The position numbers and the translations under genes are program-made. Positions 7,128 through 15,549 of a stretch of 21,616 bases of DNA are shown here, one piece after another. Below the pieces are notes generated by a model. It was not told the DNA's origin. It was given only the letters and a program-made list of their open reading frames with translations, and searched no databases. How positions within the stretch are numbered: position 1 is the stretch's first letter; every line of letters starts with the position of its first letter. The DNA comes from Trichomonas tenax (lineage: Eukaryota > Parabasalia > Trichomonadida > Trichomonadidae): the NCBI GenBank assembly GCA_023091735.1, contig JALKBU010000889.1:1-21616 (forward strand), written 5' to 3'.

Positions 7128-10100
7128 TTATGGGATAGCGGATGAAATCTGTGTGAATTCCTCGAATTCATTCTCAACCTTCATAGCTTCAGCGAAATCG
7201 ACTGGGCCGTCAATATCGATGTAGCGGCGTTCGCGAAGAATACGATGAAGAGAGCCGTTAAAGTGTTCGACGCAGAACTCAATGAAGATTGGTGGAATGA
7301 GAGCGAGGATGAGAACCAAAGCCATCATGAAGTATGTGCGGATGTTCGTCATGTCATAAAGAACAGCACCCATGATTTCTGGTTCAGCAACAGCACCGTA
7401 AACCATGATGATGCAGACAGAGCCTATCAGTGTGCCGAAGTTTGCGAGGAATGTAACCCAGCACCAGTACTTAAGCCATGATGAAACCATAACTGAAACA
7501 ACGACAGCGACACCAAGGTATGAGAAGAAGCCGTTCTCGGTGAAGCTGCCTTCTGGCATTGTTGCTCTGACGATGTAGTAAATGACGATCGACTGATAAA
7601 CGCCGAGACCGCAGAAATAAGCAATAAGCGGTGGTGTCATTGGGTTTGAAGCTGTTCTGTGGAGCTGCGGATACCTAACAAGCTGTGCTTCTGGAAGATC
7701 CTGCTCGAGCCAGCCGTAGATGAATGGAGGAATCATCGTGAAGACAAGGTTGAAGCAAGACATGAAGAAGGAGTCGTAGAATGAAGATGGAGAGCCCATT
7801 GTGTCGACTGCCATCCACAACATTGAGAAAGAGAAGACGATGTTCTTGTAGATCATGATCATTGCTGTCCATGCGAATCTATCGAAAGCCCAGTGACCGT
7901 GAACTGCAATAAGTCTGATAAGATGTCTAAAGCGCGGAATAGCGAAGTCTGATGTCATAGCAGCCTGGTTTCCCTCAAGACCGGAGATACCAACACCAAC
8001 GTGAGCCTCCTGAATCATGCCGACATCGTTTGCACCATCACCGATAGCAAGAGTGAGAGAGCCCTTGAAGCCTTTGACGAGTTTAACGATCTTTGCCTTC
8101 ATGAATGGTGTTGAGCGGCAGAAAATGACACTCTTAACTCTCTTGCAGAGCTCAACGATGTCGGCTGGTTCATCTTCGATGAGCAATGATGTGGCATGTT
8201 CTGTAAGGCAAAGAACTGGATCTTTGAAGTTCTCGAAGTTCTCGAGATATGCTTTAGCACTTTTGAGTGTTTCTTCATCGACATTTGAAGAAAGAATAAG
8301 AACATCAGCACCCGGAACGATAACAGAAGATGTCTTTCCAATCTCGATGGCCGTTTCAAGCTTGTCGCCTGTCAAAACCCAGCAAGCGATGCCTGCGTGT
8401 CTGAGCCATAAGATTGCCTCTGGAACGCTTGGCTGAAGTCTGTCTTCGACACCAGAGATACCAATGACATCTAAGCCTGTTTCAACGAATGTGGCAACGT
8501 TGTCAACCTTCTGCTCTCTGTTCTCGATTGCAGCATCTGCGTCGTTGTAGTCCTTGAGCCACTTCTCGAGTTCTTCCTCTTCAAGCTCCTTCTGGGCGAA
8601 AACAAGTGTTCTAAGGCCCTCAGTAGCATAAATGTTGATGTCCTGGTCGTATTTGATTTCGTTTGAACGCTTATAAATGATATTATCAGCACCCTTTGTG
8701 TAAATTGTTGCCTTTGTTTCTCCTTCACGCTGAACGATAATTGACATGCGCTTTCTGTCACTGTTGAATGGCAAAATGGCCAAAATTTTGTACTTAATCT
8801 TCTTTCCAAGTTCATCGATGACAATCGTCTCTGGATCGTGTTGAATTAACATTACACCGGCGTTTGAAGCGAAATTAACGAACGCTGACTCATCAGGTGA
8901 CTCAGAGTTGTATTTAAGGACACCGTGATCCTCGTAAACGATGACTGTGTTGCAAATCGCCAAAGCTCTGAGGAAAGGAAGCGATCTCTCAGAGTAAAAC
9001 GGATCCTTTTCGTATGATTGAATGAATTCTTCGGTTGTAAATGTTCCGTTTTCGTCTGTGAATCTTTTTAGTTGCATAACGTTTTCCGTCAATGTTCCTG
9101 TTTTATCGGTCAAAACGTGTGTAACCAGGCCGAGGTTGCCGAGAATGATCGAGTTATGTGGTTTAGACTTTCCTCTGTCTCCTTCGACAATATATTTATC
9201 ATAAGAAACGATAAACATGAGGAACAACCTGCAAACTTCGATCGTACAATTGAGAGACAACGGGATGAGGTATGAGAACAAAACGAACCATTGTAAGAAA
9301 GCTTCACCAAAGGAGCGAATGGCAGTCGGCATCACGGAATCGATGATATCGAAGCTGTTATGCATTTCGTAGTAGCAACAGACACCGGAGATGACAAAGA
9401 CTACGATCATTTTGAAGACGAAAACACACAAAACCATTGTGTTATTGTCTTTATCGAATTGTGTCATTTTAGCTGGAGGATGGCGCTGATTCATCATGAT
9501 TTTGCAGTCATGTCCTGTCCTAAGAGCAATGCCAATCACCCAATCTGTGTATTTAAGTGTTGTTCCGCGCAATAACATATTGTTGATCGAAATAGGCCAC
9601 TTTTGATCATCGCATCTCAGTTTGGCGTTGAATTTGTAGAGAACTCTGTCTGGTCCAGGGACGTCAGCCTCGAATTGTTGATGGGTCACTGCGTGAGGAA
9701 ACTGTTTTCCTTTAAACTGTGGATGTGGGTATATTGTCTGCACTGCGGCTTCACCGTTAAGTTCTGCCATGGAGTAATTTGCTATTTGATTTGAATTCGA
9801 TGATGTTAAATAAAACAAATCAACAGGAACTACTTGTTCGTTCTGAACGAGAACCATGTCGCCTGCACGAATATCCGCTGATATGCAATCAACCCATTCG
9901 CCAAATCTATAAATTTTAACAGGTGTGTTATTTTTCCTTTTATCTTGTAGATACTTCATTACATCCTCAATGCCAGCACGAATCATCGAAATTAAAAGCA
10001 CAATGACCATTGGCACTAAAGTATAAAGATAGTTAACAGGAGAAAGCGGCATACAGCAGATGATAAGGACAACGATGAAGTATATATTGGTCAAAGACCT

Positions 10101-10277
10101 GTAGTTTTCGTAAAGTGTCATCGGCAAAAAATTCCACCATGTGTATCTTGTAGTTCGTATAAAGTTATCCTTCTGTCCTGGGTACACTTTCGATGGCTGG
10201 AGGAACTTGATGGACGCCCAGAAGTTAACCGAAGAGTTTTCTGAGCTGCCATGGTTGTTGCTCAAGTCCTCGCTCAT
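7128..10277 (-). CDS. P4-type ATPase, putative phospholipid flippase
   Basis: The 1,049-residue protein is a full-length P4 ATPase, which moves phospholipids to the cytosolic leaflet of the plasma or endomembranes, normally with a CDC50 partner (none in this window). Landmarks: N-terminal FLPMTLYENYRSLTNIYF before the first membrane pair; proline-containing helix 4 with LIPLSLNCTIEV (P4 form PISL); phosphorylation motif DKTGTLT with Asp391; SPDESAFVNFA and KGAD in the nucleotide domain; TGDKLETAIEIG; GDGANDVGMIQ near residue 744, followed by HVGVGISGLEGNQA; then six C-terminal membrane helices. The striking departure is in the actuator domain, where the conserved DGET reads NGEA (residues 174-177, bases 9747-9758); the catalytic Glu is kept. 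The start is preceded by TCAAAAAAAAT. Lipid specificity cannot be read from the sequence. Confidence 0.95.
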   Translation of the reverse strand: MSEDLSNNHGSSENSSVNFWASIKFLQPSKVYPGQKDNFIRTTRYTWWNFLPMTLYENYRSLTNIYFIVVLIICCMPLSPVNYLYTLVPMVIVLLISMIRAGIEDVMKYLQDKRKNNTPVKIYRFGEWVDCISADIRAGDMVLVQNEQVVPVDLFYLTSSNSNQIANYSMAELNGEAAVQTIYPHPQFKGKQFPHAVTHQQFEADVPGPDRVLYKFNAKLRCDDQKWPISINNMLLRGTTLKYTDWVIGIALRTGHDCKIMMNQRHPPAKMTQFDKDNNTMVLCVFVFKMIVVFVISGVCCYYEMHNSFDIIDSVMPTAIRSFGEAFLQWFVLFSYLIPLSLNCTIEVCRLFLMFIVSYDKYIVEGDRGKSKPHNSIILGNLGLVTHVLTDKTGTLTENVMQLKRFTDENGTFTTEEFIQSYEKDPFYSERSLPFLRALAICNTVIVYEDHGVLKYNSESPDESAFVNFASNAGVMLIQHDPETIVIDELGKKIKYKILAILPFNSDRKRMSIIVQREGETKATIYTKGADNIIYKRSNEIKYDQDINIYATEGLRTLVFAQKELEEEELEKWLKDYNDADAAIENREQKVDNVATFVETGLDVIGISGVEDRLQPSVPEAILWLRHAGIACWVLTGDKLETAIEIGKTSSVIVPGADVLILSSNVDEETLKSAKAYLENFENFKDPVLCLTEHATSLLIEDEPADIVELCKRVKSVIFCRSTPFMKAKIVKLVKGFKGSLTLAIGDGANDVGMIQEAHVGVGISGLEGNQAAMTSDFAIPRFRHLIRLIAVHGHWAFDRFAWTAMIMIYKNIVFSFSMLWMAVDTMGSPSSFYDSFFMSCFNLVFTMIPPFIYGWLEQDLPEAQLVRYPQLHRTASNPMTPPLIAYFCGLGVYQSIVIYYIVRATMPEGSFTENGFFSYLGVAVVVSVMVSSWLKYWCWVTFLANFGTLIGSVCIIMVYGAVAEPEIMGAVLYDMTNIRTYFMMALVLILALIPPIFIEFCVEHFNGSLHRILRERRYIDIDGPVDFAEAMKVENEFEEFTQISSAIP

Positions 10278-10288
10278 ATTTTTTTTGA
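10278..10288 (-). promoter_or_regulatory. Inr-like element of the flippase gene
   Basis: In gene direction TCAAAAAAAAT lies directly before the ATG. A start at the A of TCA would leave a leader of about 9 bases. It is nearly identical to the element before the coiled-coil gene at 3660. Confidence 0.4.
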
Positions 10289-10722
10289 AAAATTACTGGT
10301 CCAATTAAATTTTGGAAATTCGTGTTTGTGGGATCACCAGTACTATATAAAATAAAACATAATTTTTGTGGGAAGGACATTGAATTGATTTCTGTTACAT
10401 TTTTTGTGAGAGCCATTGAATGGCCATAGCTGTAGAACATGGAGTAGATTATTATTTTACAATGAAAATATTTTTATTTGGTCGGATGCACAGAGAGGAA
10501 AACTTGTTATTCTTGTTCGACAGCATATGCAAAACAAATGTTAAGTCTCTTTTATCGTTAACCTCTGAAACACATTCAAAAATTTCCGATCATTATTTTT
10601 CTTTCTCACCGATCTATGTGTTATTATAATCAGCTCCATAACATTATTATAATTAAACGACTTAAATTGTTAATGACAGTTGAGAGAATTACTGAGTTGG
10701 TGAATAGCGATTTTTTCTCTAT

Positions 10723-11083
10723 CTATAACTCTGCATACTGATGAAGCCTCAATAGATCACACCCGCCATGCTCAAAAAGCATTGTTCTAAATATGTCATC
10801 TGACACATTACATGTTATATATGACGTGTAAATTGTAAATACTCAACTATTGAGTTTATTCGTCAAAAGGTTGGCAGAAAAATTTTCACTTGCCAAGTGT
10901 ATAAGTTTCAAAACATCGATCTTCATATTTTTCGATGCCACGCAAAATATAGCATCCACATGGTTATGTAACAGTGTATGCAAAGTTTGTGCTAACAAAA
11001 CCGATCTTTCGAGTTTATCCCACATCTAAAACATTCCTTTGAAATGTTTAATTGCCAAAAATGTGCAAATCTTAATTCAAAAA
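10723..11083 (-). pseudogene. Decayed coding fragment or short gene with in-frame stops
   Basis: A 60-codon ATG frame (11025 to 10843) encodes a protein-like sequence (ERSVLLAQTLHTLLHNHVDA, ASKNMKIDVLKLIHLASENF). Its frame stays protein-like on both sides of its stops: upstream of a TAG (11026-11028) it reads KICTFLAIKHFKGMF, and after the TGA at 10843-10845 it runs on for about 40 codons, including SDDIFRTMLFEHGGCDLLRL, to a TAG at 10723-10725. A continuous frame broken by only two stops over about 350 bases suggests a decayed gene. The 60-residue piece alone could be a genuine small gene. The family is not recognised. Confidence 0.35.
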
Positions 11084-11123
11084 AAATTGAAAAGTTTATT
11101 TGTCAGGAAATTAAACAATTCTC

Positions 11124-12113
11124 ATGTGTCAATTTTTTTGTTCGTTACATTTTCCCTTGCAGAGAGTTTTAGCACGTCGCCTTAAGGGTTTGGTTCCTGA
11201 GAGCCAAACCGGTCTCGAGCGCCTTATCGACAAGAAGCGCGCTTCGTACGACCTCCAAGTTGAATTAGATCGCAAGAAACAAGAACGTGCGATGAAAATG
11301 CGCCAATTCAAAGCAAGAGCAGAAGAACTCGAGCAACTAAATCTTGAAAACCAGAAAGAAGTCGTCGCAAAAGATAAATTCATTCGAGATAACTGCAATA
11401 AGAGACAAAGATACGAAGAAAGCTTAATGTCGGAAGAAGTCGCTTTAGCAGGCAAGCAAGTCGAACTGGATGAACTTATCGCGGAAATGGAGAAACTTAA
11501 ACAGCACGAAGTTGAAATTAAAACAAAATTACAAGCAGCTCTTCCATACAAGAAATATTTGGACACCGTCTTCGAGAGATCACCGGAAATTGTCAGCGGT
11601 TCCGCACAGAACGAAGTTCAAGGAATCGTAAACAAATATAATACCCTTAAAGAATGGAGAGGAACTCTTCAGGTTCGTTTGGTTCGTTCTAAACGTGAGC
11701 TGATGCGTCTGAGAGACTCAATGATCGTTTACGACGAATCTTCCACAAACAGTGTCGTTGAAATTGATTATCAGATCAAAAGAATCGCGCAAGAGCAAGA
11801 AGCGTCGTTCAAAGAGTTCGGTAGAGAGAGGCATTTGCAGGAAACAATGTCGAATCAGCAGAGAGACAAAGCAAGAGAGGCCGCACTTATTAGATTAACA
11901 ATAGAGAACATTTATCAGAAGACATGCAAGTTCTCTGAGCAATTATTTGGAAGGAAGATCGAACAAGTCAATAGTTTGCCGGATAAATTCAACAAGACAC
12001 GCGATTTTATCTCAGATTTAATTTATGTTGATGAAAATATTAAGTCTAGACAAAATGGAGGTGGAGAAAAGACTCAGACTCATAAGAGCTTGCTTCACGG
12101 TGCTTTGTTTTAA
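11124..12113 (+). CDS. CFAP73/CCDC42-family coiled-coil protein (DUF4200)
   Basis: The 329-residue protein matches the DUF4200 coiled-coil family (CFAP73/MIA2, CCDC42, CCDC38). The domain spans residues about 30-150: LERLIDKKRASYDLQVELDR, a long charged helix with KDKFIRDNCNKRQRYEESL, and the family's break PYKKYLDTVFERSPE near 141-155. A second coiled coil follows to about 300. In algae CFAP73 and CFAP100 form the MIA complex that tethers inner arm dynein f on the doublets; CCDC42 serves in sperm flagella. An axonemal role is therefore likely; the exact paralogue is not resolved. Length is normal (human CCDC42 is about 316). The first 13 residues (MCQFFCSLHFPLQ) look unlike coding sequence, and the region after them begins at a CAG at 11160-11162, so the true N-terminus may differ. 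An Inr-like TCAAAAAAAA lies 45 bases upstream. Confidence 0.8.
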   Translation: MCQFFCSLHFPLQRVLARRLKGLVPESQTGLERLIDKKRASYDLQVELDRKKQERAMKMRQFKARAEELEQLNLENQKEVVAKDKFIRDNCNKRQRYEESLMSEEVALAGKQVELDELIAEMEKLKQHEVEIKTKLQAALPYKKYLDTVFERSPEIVSGSAQNEVQGIVNKYNTLKEWRGTLQVRLVRSKRELMRLRDSMIVYDESSTNSVVEIDYQIKRIAQEQEASFKEFGRERHLQETMSNQQRDKAREAALIRLTIENIYQKTCKFSEQLFGRKIEQVNSLPDKFNKTRDFISDLIYVDENIKSRQNGGGEKTQTHKSLLHGALF

Positions 12114-12671
12114 TTACTTGATTTATTTTGTATTATTTGGTAAAATATACTTTCAAAATGAATAAGATAGTCTCGAAATTATACTACCAATTTCCAATTG
12201 ATAACAAACTTCCATTAACAGCATCAAATACATCCATAATAAATTGAAAACTATTCTTTATGCTCTTTATGAAAATAAGCTTCTGATAAATATTGGATAA
12301 TTTGTAGATGTGATTTCAAAAATTGAATATTCTTTCTTCATCAGATTGCTTTTGATCTCTTGCAAATACATCCTATGGGCATTCAAGCGTATTCCAGTGA
12401 TTTCTGTTTGATATGATATCAAAAAATACTTGGAAATAAACCAATTTCATGAAGGAATTGGGATATCTTGAAATGTGTACTGTAAACCATTTGCTGTTGA
12501 GAATATAGTGAAGTGATAATGTGTTATTCTTTCTAAGCAAAATCAAAAATAGATATGGAAATTAATTTTTAATAAATATGTGATTCTAGCTAAGCAAATG
12601 CTATATGCGAAAGCAAAAATATAAAACTCCGATGTGTTTTGTTTCAGTTTTTGTCGTTGTTTCTTTGATAA
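12114..12671. other. Spacer with one open minus-strand stretch
   Basis: The 558 bases separate two plus-strand genes. A minus-strand frame is open for 59 codons (12270-12446) with protein-like content such as TGIRLNAHRMYLQEIKSNL but no upstream ATG. Near the right end two similar stretches ending in CTAAGCAAA occur (about 12519-12543 and 12578-12600), and TCAGTTTTTG at 12644-12653 is the likely Inr of the next gene. Otherwise nothing is seen. Confidence 0.4.
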
Positions 12672-13919
12672 ATGGATCAGAAAACTCAAACCATTCAAAT
12701 CAATCTCGACGCGAGTAATTTCAAACGCTTAAACCAAATGCCGATGTTTAAGTTCATTTTCAACAAGTTTACTGTAGAAGTTCCCTTAAATTTGGCATTA
12801 AAGTTCCCAAAAATTCAATATTTGATGCTCTCTGACCCATTTTTGAATACTTTAAAAGTCAATAGTGATATTTCCAATAAAGATTTTCAAATTGCTCTTC
12901 ATCAAGTTGAAACTGATGGAATTTTATCGGAAGATTTGAGAAATTTCCTCGATTATCCGATAGATTTCACATATGCAGAAGATGAAAAAGCTAATTTCAC
13001 GCAAAATTCAACTAAAAAACCTCAAAATATAAATATTGATTTAGATGATGCTTTAATTCAACTTTCAAACAAGCAAAATATCGACGATTGCGTTGCTGCT
13101 GTTGCACGGAGCTTATACAAAGTTGTTGGATCAACACACACACTTTTTTGCAGTTTATCTGCAGATATCATTATAAAAGTCTTCAATTCAGATATAACTG
13201 TAAACTCAGAAAACAATTTAGTTGATATTATTGATGATACCCTTTTAGTTTGCGGAGAAAAAGTTTCTCAAATTATTACAGCGATAAAACCAAAATATTT
13301 ATCAGAAGACTACATGAGCAAATACATAAAACTCGTAGAGAAATACAAATTAATGTCCGAGATTCATCATCACTTAATTGAAATGACTCAATTAACAACA
13401 AAACCAAAGTTAAATATTTCGAGATTTTTGTATAACAAAACAACAAAAACTAGGAACTTTGATAGTCCAATTGCTGGTGTTTTGTTTGAATATCAAGATT
13501 TTGTTGAAGTCAAATCAGATTCTGGAATTTTTGCAACGCCTGATTATCCTCATCCAGCATTTATAGTTGGTCCTGCACAGGGAAAGCAGTGGGTATCGAG
13601 AGATCGTCCGGAAGAGTCTTTAATTTGTTATTTCAAGGATATTTCAGTTAATGTGACTGGATTCAGTATTAGAACTCATAACGGGCCTTCATTTCCTCTT
13701 CATTTCGATTTTTCATGTAGCGTCGATGGTGAAGAATACACTGTCTTTGATGAGAAACATTTCCAGTCTTTGGAACCAAACACATTATATAAATACACCA
13801 AAGAAACCGTTTTCAAGAATGCGAAATACTTCAGATGGAGAATGATTGGTCCAAACGCAAAAAATGACAACACCTTCATTCTCTCCAGCGTTGATGTCTT
13901 TGGAACAGCAATATTTTAA
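12672..13919 (+). CDS. BTB-like plus F5/8 type C (discoidin-like) domain protein
   Basis: The 415-residue protein has two recognisable ends. Residues 20-70 (MFKFIFNKFTVEVPLNLALK, then FPKIQYLMLSDPFLNTLKVN) resemble a BTB/POZ-like start, a strand with a short helix and the SDP element often seen in trichomonad BTB-like proteins. Residues 267-412 resemble an F5/8 type C (discoidin) beta-sandwich: GVLFEYQDFVEVKSDSG, GKQWVSRDRPEESLICYFKD, VTGFSIRTHNGPSFPLHFDF, WRMIGPNAKNDNTF and a final VDVFGTAIF strand. There is no signal peptide or membrane segment, so the discoidin-like domain would act inside the cell. The middle (about 100-260) is helical, perhaps BACK-like. The start follows an Inr-like TCAGTTTTT by 26 bases. 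The partner and function are unknown; large families of this layout are what I recall from trichomonads. Confidence 0.7.
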   Translation: MDQKTQTIQINLDASNFKRLNQMPMFKFIFNKFTVEVPLNLALKFPKIQYLMLSDPFLNTLKVNSDISNKDFQIALHQVETDGILSEDLRNFLDYPIDFTYAEDEKANFTQNSTKKPQNINIDLDDALIQLSNKQNIDDCVAAVARSLYKVVGSTHTLFCSLSADIIIKVFNSDITVNSENNLVDIIDDTLLVCGEKVSQIITAIKPKYLSEDYMSKYIKLVEKYKLMSEIHHHLIEMTQLTTKPKLNISRFLYNKTTKTRNFDSPIAGVLFEYQDFVEVKSDSGIFATPDYPHPAFIVGPAQGKQWVSRDRPEESLICYFKDISVNVTGFSIRTHNGPSFPLHFDFSCSVDGEEYTVFDEKHFQSLEPNTLYKYTKETVFKNAKYFRWRMIGPNAKNDNTFILSSVDVFGTAIF

Positions 13920-14232
13920 TGTTTGTAAATCAGAAAATAATAAATTTCAAATCTAGTCAATGACTATATTATAATGAATTAATTTCATTGTGTGGAATCG
14001 CATATCTGAATTAATGAATTGATTGAATTAAAAGATTAATTGATATTATGTAAATAAACGTGCATTTGACATTCCAAGCTTCTTCGCATTCAATGAAAAT
14101 GTCATGAGAATTTGTTAAAAAATAATTCATTTTCGCAAATCTATGGAAACAGTCTTTTGATTGGAATATCATAGTATAGATATAAAGTTATGGATAGATA
14201 CTATATTTACAAACATATAAAGATTATATTTG
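13920..14232. other. Convergent AT-rich spacer
   Basis: The 313 bases lie between two 3' ends. They are AT-rich with short repeats of TTAATTGA and GAATTAAT type. I see no gene, RNA or promoter-like element. Confidence 0.5.
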
Positions 14233-15201
14233 TTACACAGAAGATCTTAATATAGGATTCATCAAAAATCTTCCTGTTGGCTCTGTTCTATTTTGTCCCC
14301 TCTCTTGAGCGCCGTGCCAACTATGAGGCTCGTGAAGAGAAACGAATTTATACATGCAGAGTCTTGTTATAGACCAATAACAAAATGACATCAGCATTAT
14401 AAATGCAATAAGCAATAAAATAACAAGTGCAACAATTCTCAGATGCAGTGCTTTGTATATTGTGCACTTAGGAACTAAATTGCAGTGATTATTTTCGTAT
14501 GGATCAAAATATGCAGTTATTTCATTATAAGGCTGATAATCTCGCGATTCTGTCTGTACAACTACTTTTTGTGACTGTGGTTCTCCGTAAGAATAAAATC
14601 TGAAAATTGCTGGATAAAGTGTAGCGTCAACATTCAGATATTTTATTTGAGAACCAGAGTACTCTGTGTAAGGAGTTCCTTTTATATACAAAATAACGCG
14701 CGCGTTCACTCCAATTAATTGAAGCATATGAAAATGTGTAGAAGGATTCAAAAATACGATACATTTGTCTTCATGTTTTCCTATGCTGTTGTATCCTGCT
14801 GCATTTTGATCGAGTGTAATTGCTGTATGTTGAGAATTTGTGAAAAATATGCCAGATTGGCACATATCTTGGATTGAGCCGTACGTAAACGAAACAAATC
14901 CTGGTTCTTTGATTTCTATGACATGTCTTCCGTATGGAAACTCGATATATCTATATAAAAATGAATTACCAATCGAAATTGTGTTTGAAAGAGTAAAAGT
15001 GTCTTTTTCGTTCGATGTATATTCGTGTAGTACCGATCCTTGAGGAATTTCCGTGAAAATTAGAAAAAACGGGAAATATTGAATGTCTATTTGAATTCCA
15101 CCAGTAACATTGTAGTAGTATCGCGTTGACTGTAAATTGATCGAACTCGTGAATGTGTCGATGATCGGAATGTTCCGTAAAAATAATAAAAACAAAATCA
15201 T
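14233..15201 (-). CDS. Type I single-pass membrane protein, unknown family
   Basis: I set the start at ATG 15201. A reading from 15213 would require a GTG start, which is not expected in a eukaryote. The resulting 322-residue protein opens with a hydrophobic signal-like segment (MILFLLFLRNIPIIDTF), followed by about 230 residues of beta-rich ectodomain with one NVT sequon near residue 31 and a few Cys. A strong membrane segment lies at about 254-276 (LRIVALVILLLIAFIMLMSF), and a 46-residue basic tail is predicted to face the cytosol (ending in NPILRSSV). Topology suggests a surface or endosomal receptor-like protein. I recognise no domain in the ectodomain. Upstream in gene direction TCAAAAAAGTG lies about 18 bases from the ATG, supporting this start. 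It is followed at 15550 by another minus-strand gene, 348 bases away. Confidence 0.72.
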   Translation of the reverse strand: MILFLLFLRNIPIIDTFTSSINLQSTRYYYNVTGGIQIDIQYFPFFLIFTEIPQGSVLHEYTSNEKDTFTLSNTISIGNSFLYRYIEFPYGRHVIEIKEPGFVSFTYGSIQDMCQSGIFFTNSQHTAITLDQNAAGYNSIGKHEDKCIVFLNPSTHFHMLQLIGVNARVILYIKGTPYTEYSGSQIKYLNVDATLYPAIFRFYSYGEPQSQKVVVQTESRDYQPYNEITAYFDPYENNHCNLVPKCTIYKALHLRIVALVILLLIAFIMLMSFCYWSITRLCMYKFVSLHEPHSWHGAQERGQNRTEPTGRFLMNPILRSSV

Positions 15202-15549
15202 GATTTTTGGCACTTTTTTGAACCTCTCCTCGAAATTTTATTCTATTTACATAATATTCTCCATTTACATTGTATTTAATCCCCAAATTTCTTTTAAATT
15301 GCCCAAAAATCGCACAATTAAAATTGTTTATTTTCAAATTCTCAATTTGAAATCATTTCTCATATACCATTTATCAATTAACTAAAATCATAAATCTTTT
15401 ATCACTTATATATTGTTCTATCTCAAAAAAAAATTTATCAAAATATTTCTTTTTCATTTATCGATGATGTGAGCTTGAATATGATATATAAGCTTGAAGA
15501 TTATACACACGTTGAATACTTTATTATAAATTCAAAAATATAAAAATAA
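15202..15549. other. AT-rich spacer, promoter side of the membrane protein
   Basis: The 348 bases separate two minus-strand genes. Apart from the TCAAAAAAG element at 15213-15221 (minus) near the membrane-protein start, the stretch is AT-rich with no visible gene. Confidence 0.4.

Larger units (their letters stand above)
10278..11123. other. Divergent spacer, flippase to CFAP73-like gene
   Basis: This 846-base gap lies between two genes pointing apart. Its left end must hold the flippase promoter and its right end that of the coiled-coil gene, where TCAAAAAAAATTG occurs at 11077-11089. The middle holds a minus-strand coding-like stretch described separately. The other short open frames here have no recognisable content. 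Confidence 0.45.

Noticed and set aside
8017..8436. 139-codon plus-strand frame inside the flippase
   Set aside because: It is antisense to the conserved P and N domains of the flippase and has no recognisable content.
10225..10629. Short frames overlapping the flippase start (minus 10225-10440, plus 10420-10629)
   Set aside because: They cover the promoter side of a well-supported start and show no family features.
11129..11566. 145-codon minus-strand frame over the CFAP73-like gene
   Set aside because: It is serine- and leucine-rich antisense of a charged coiled coil.
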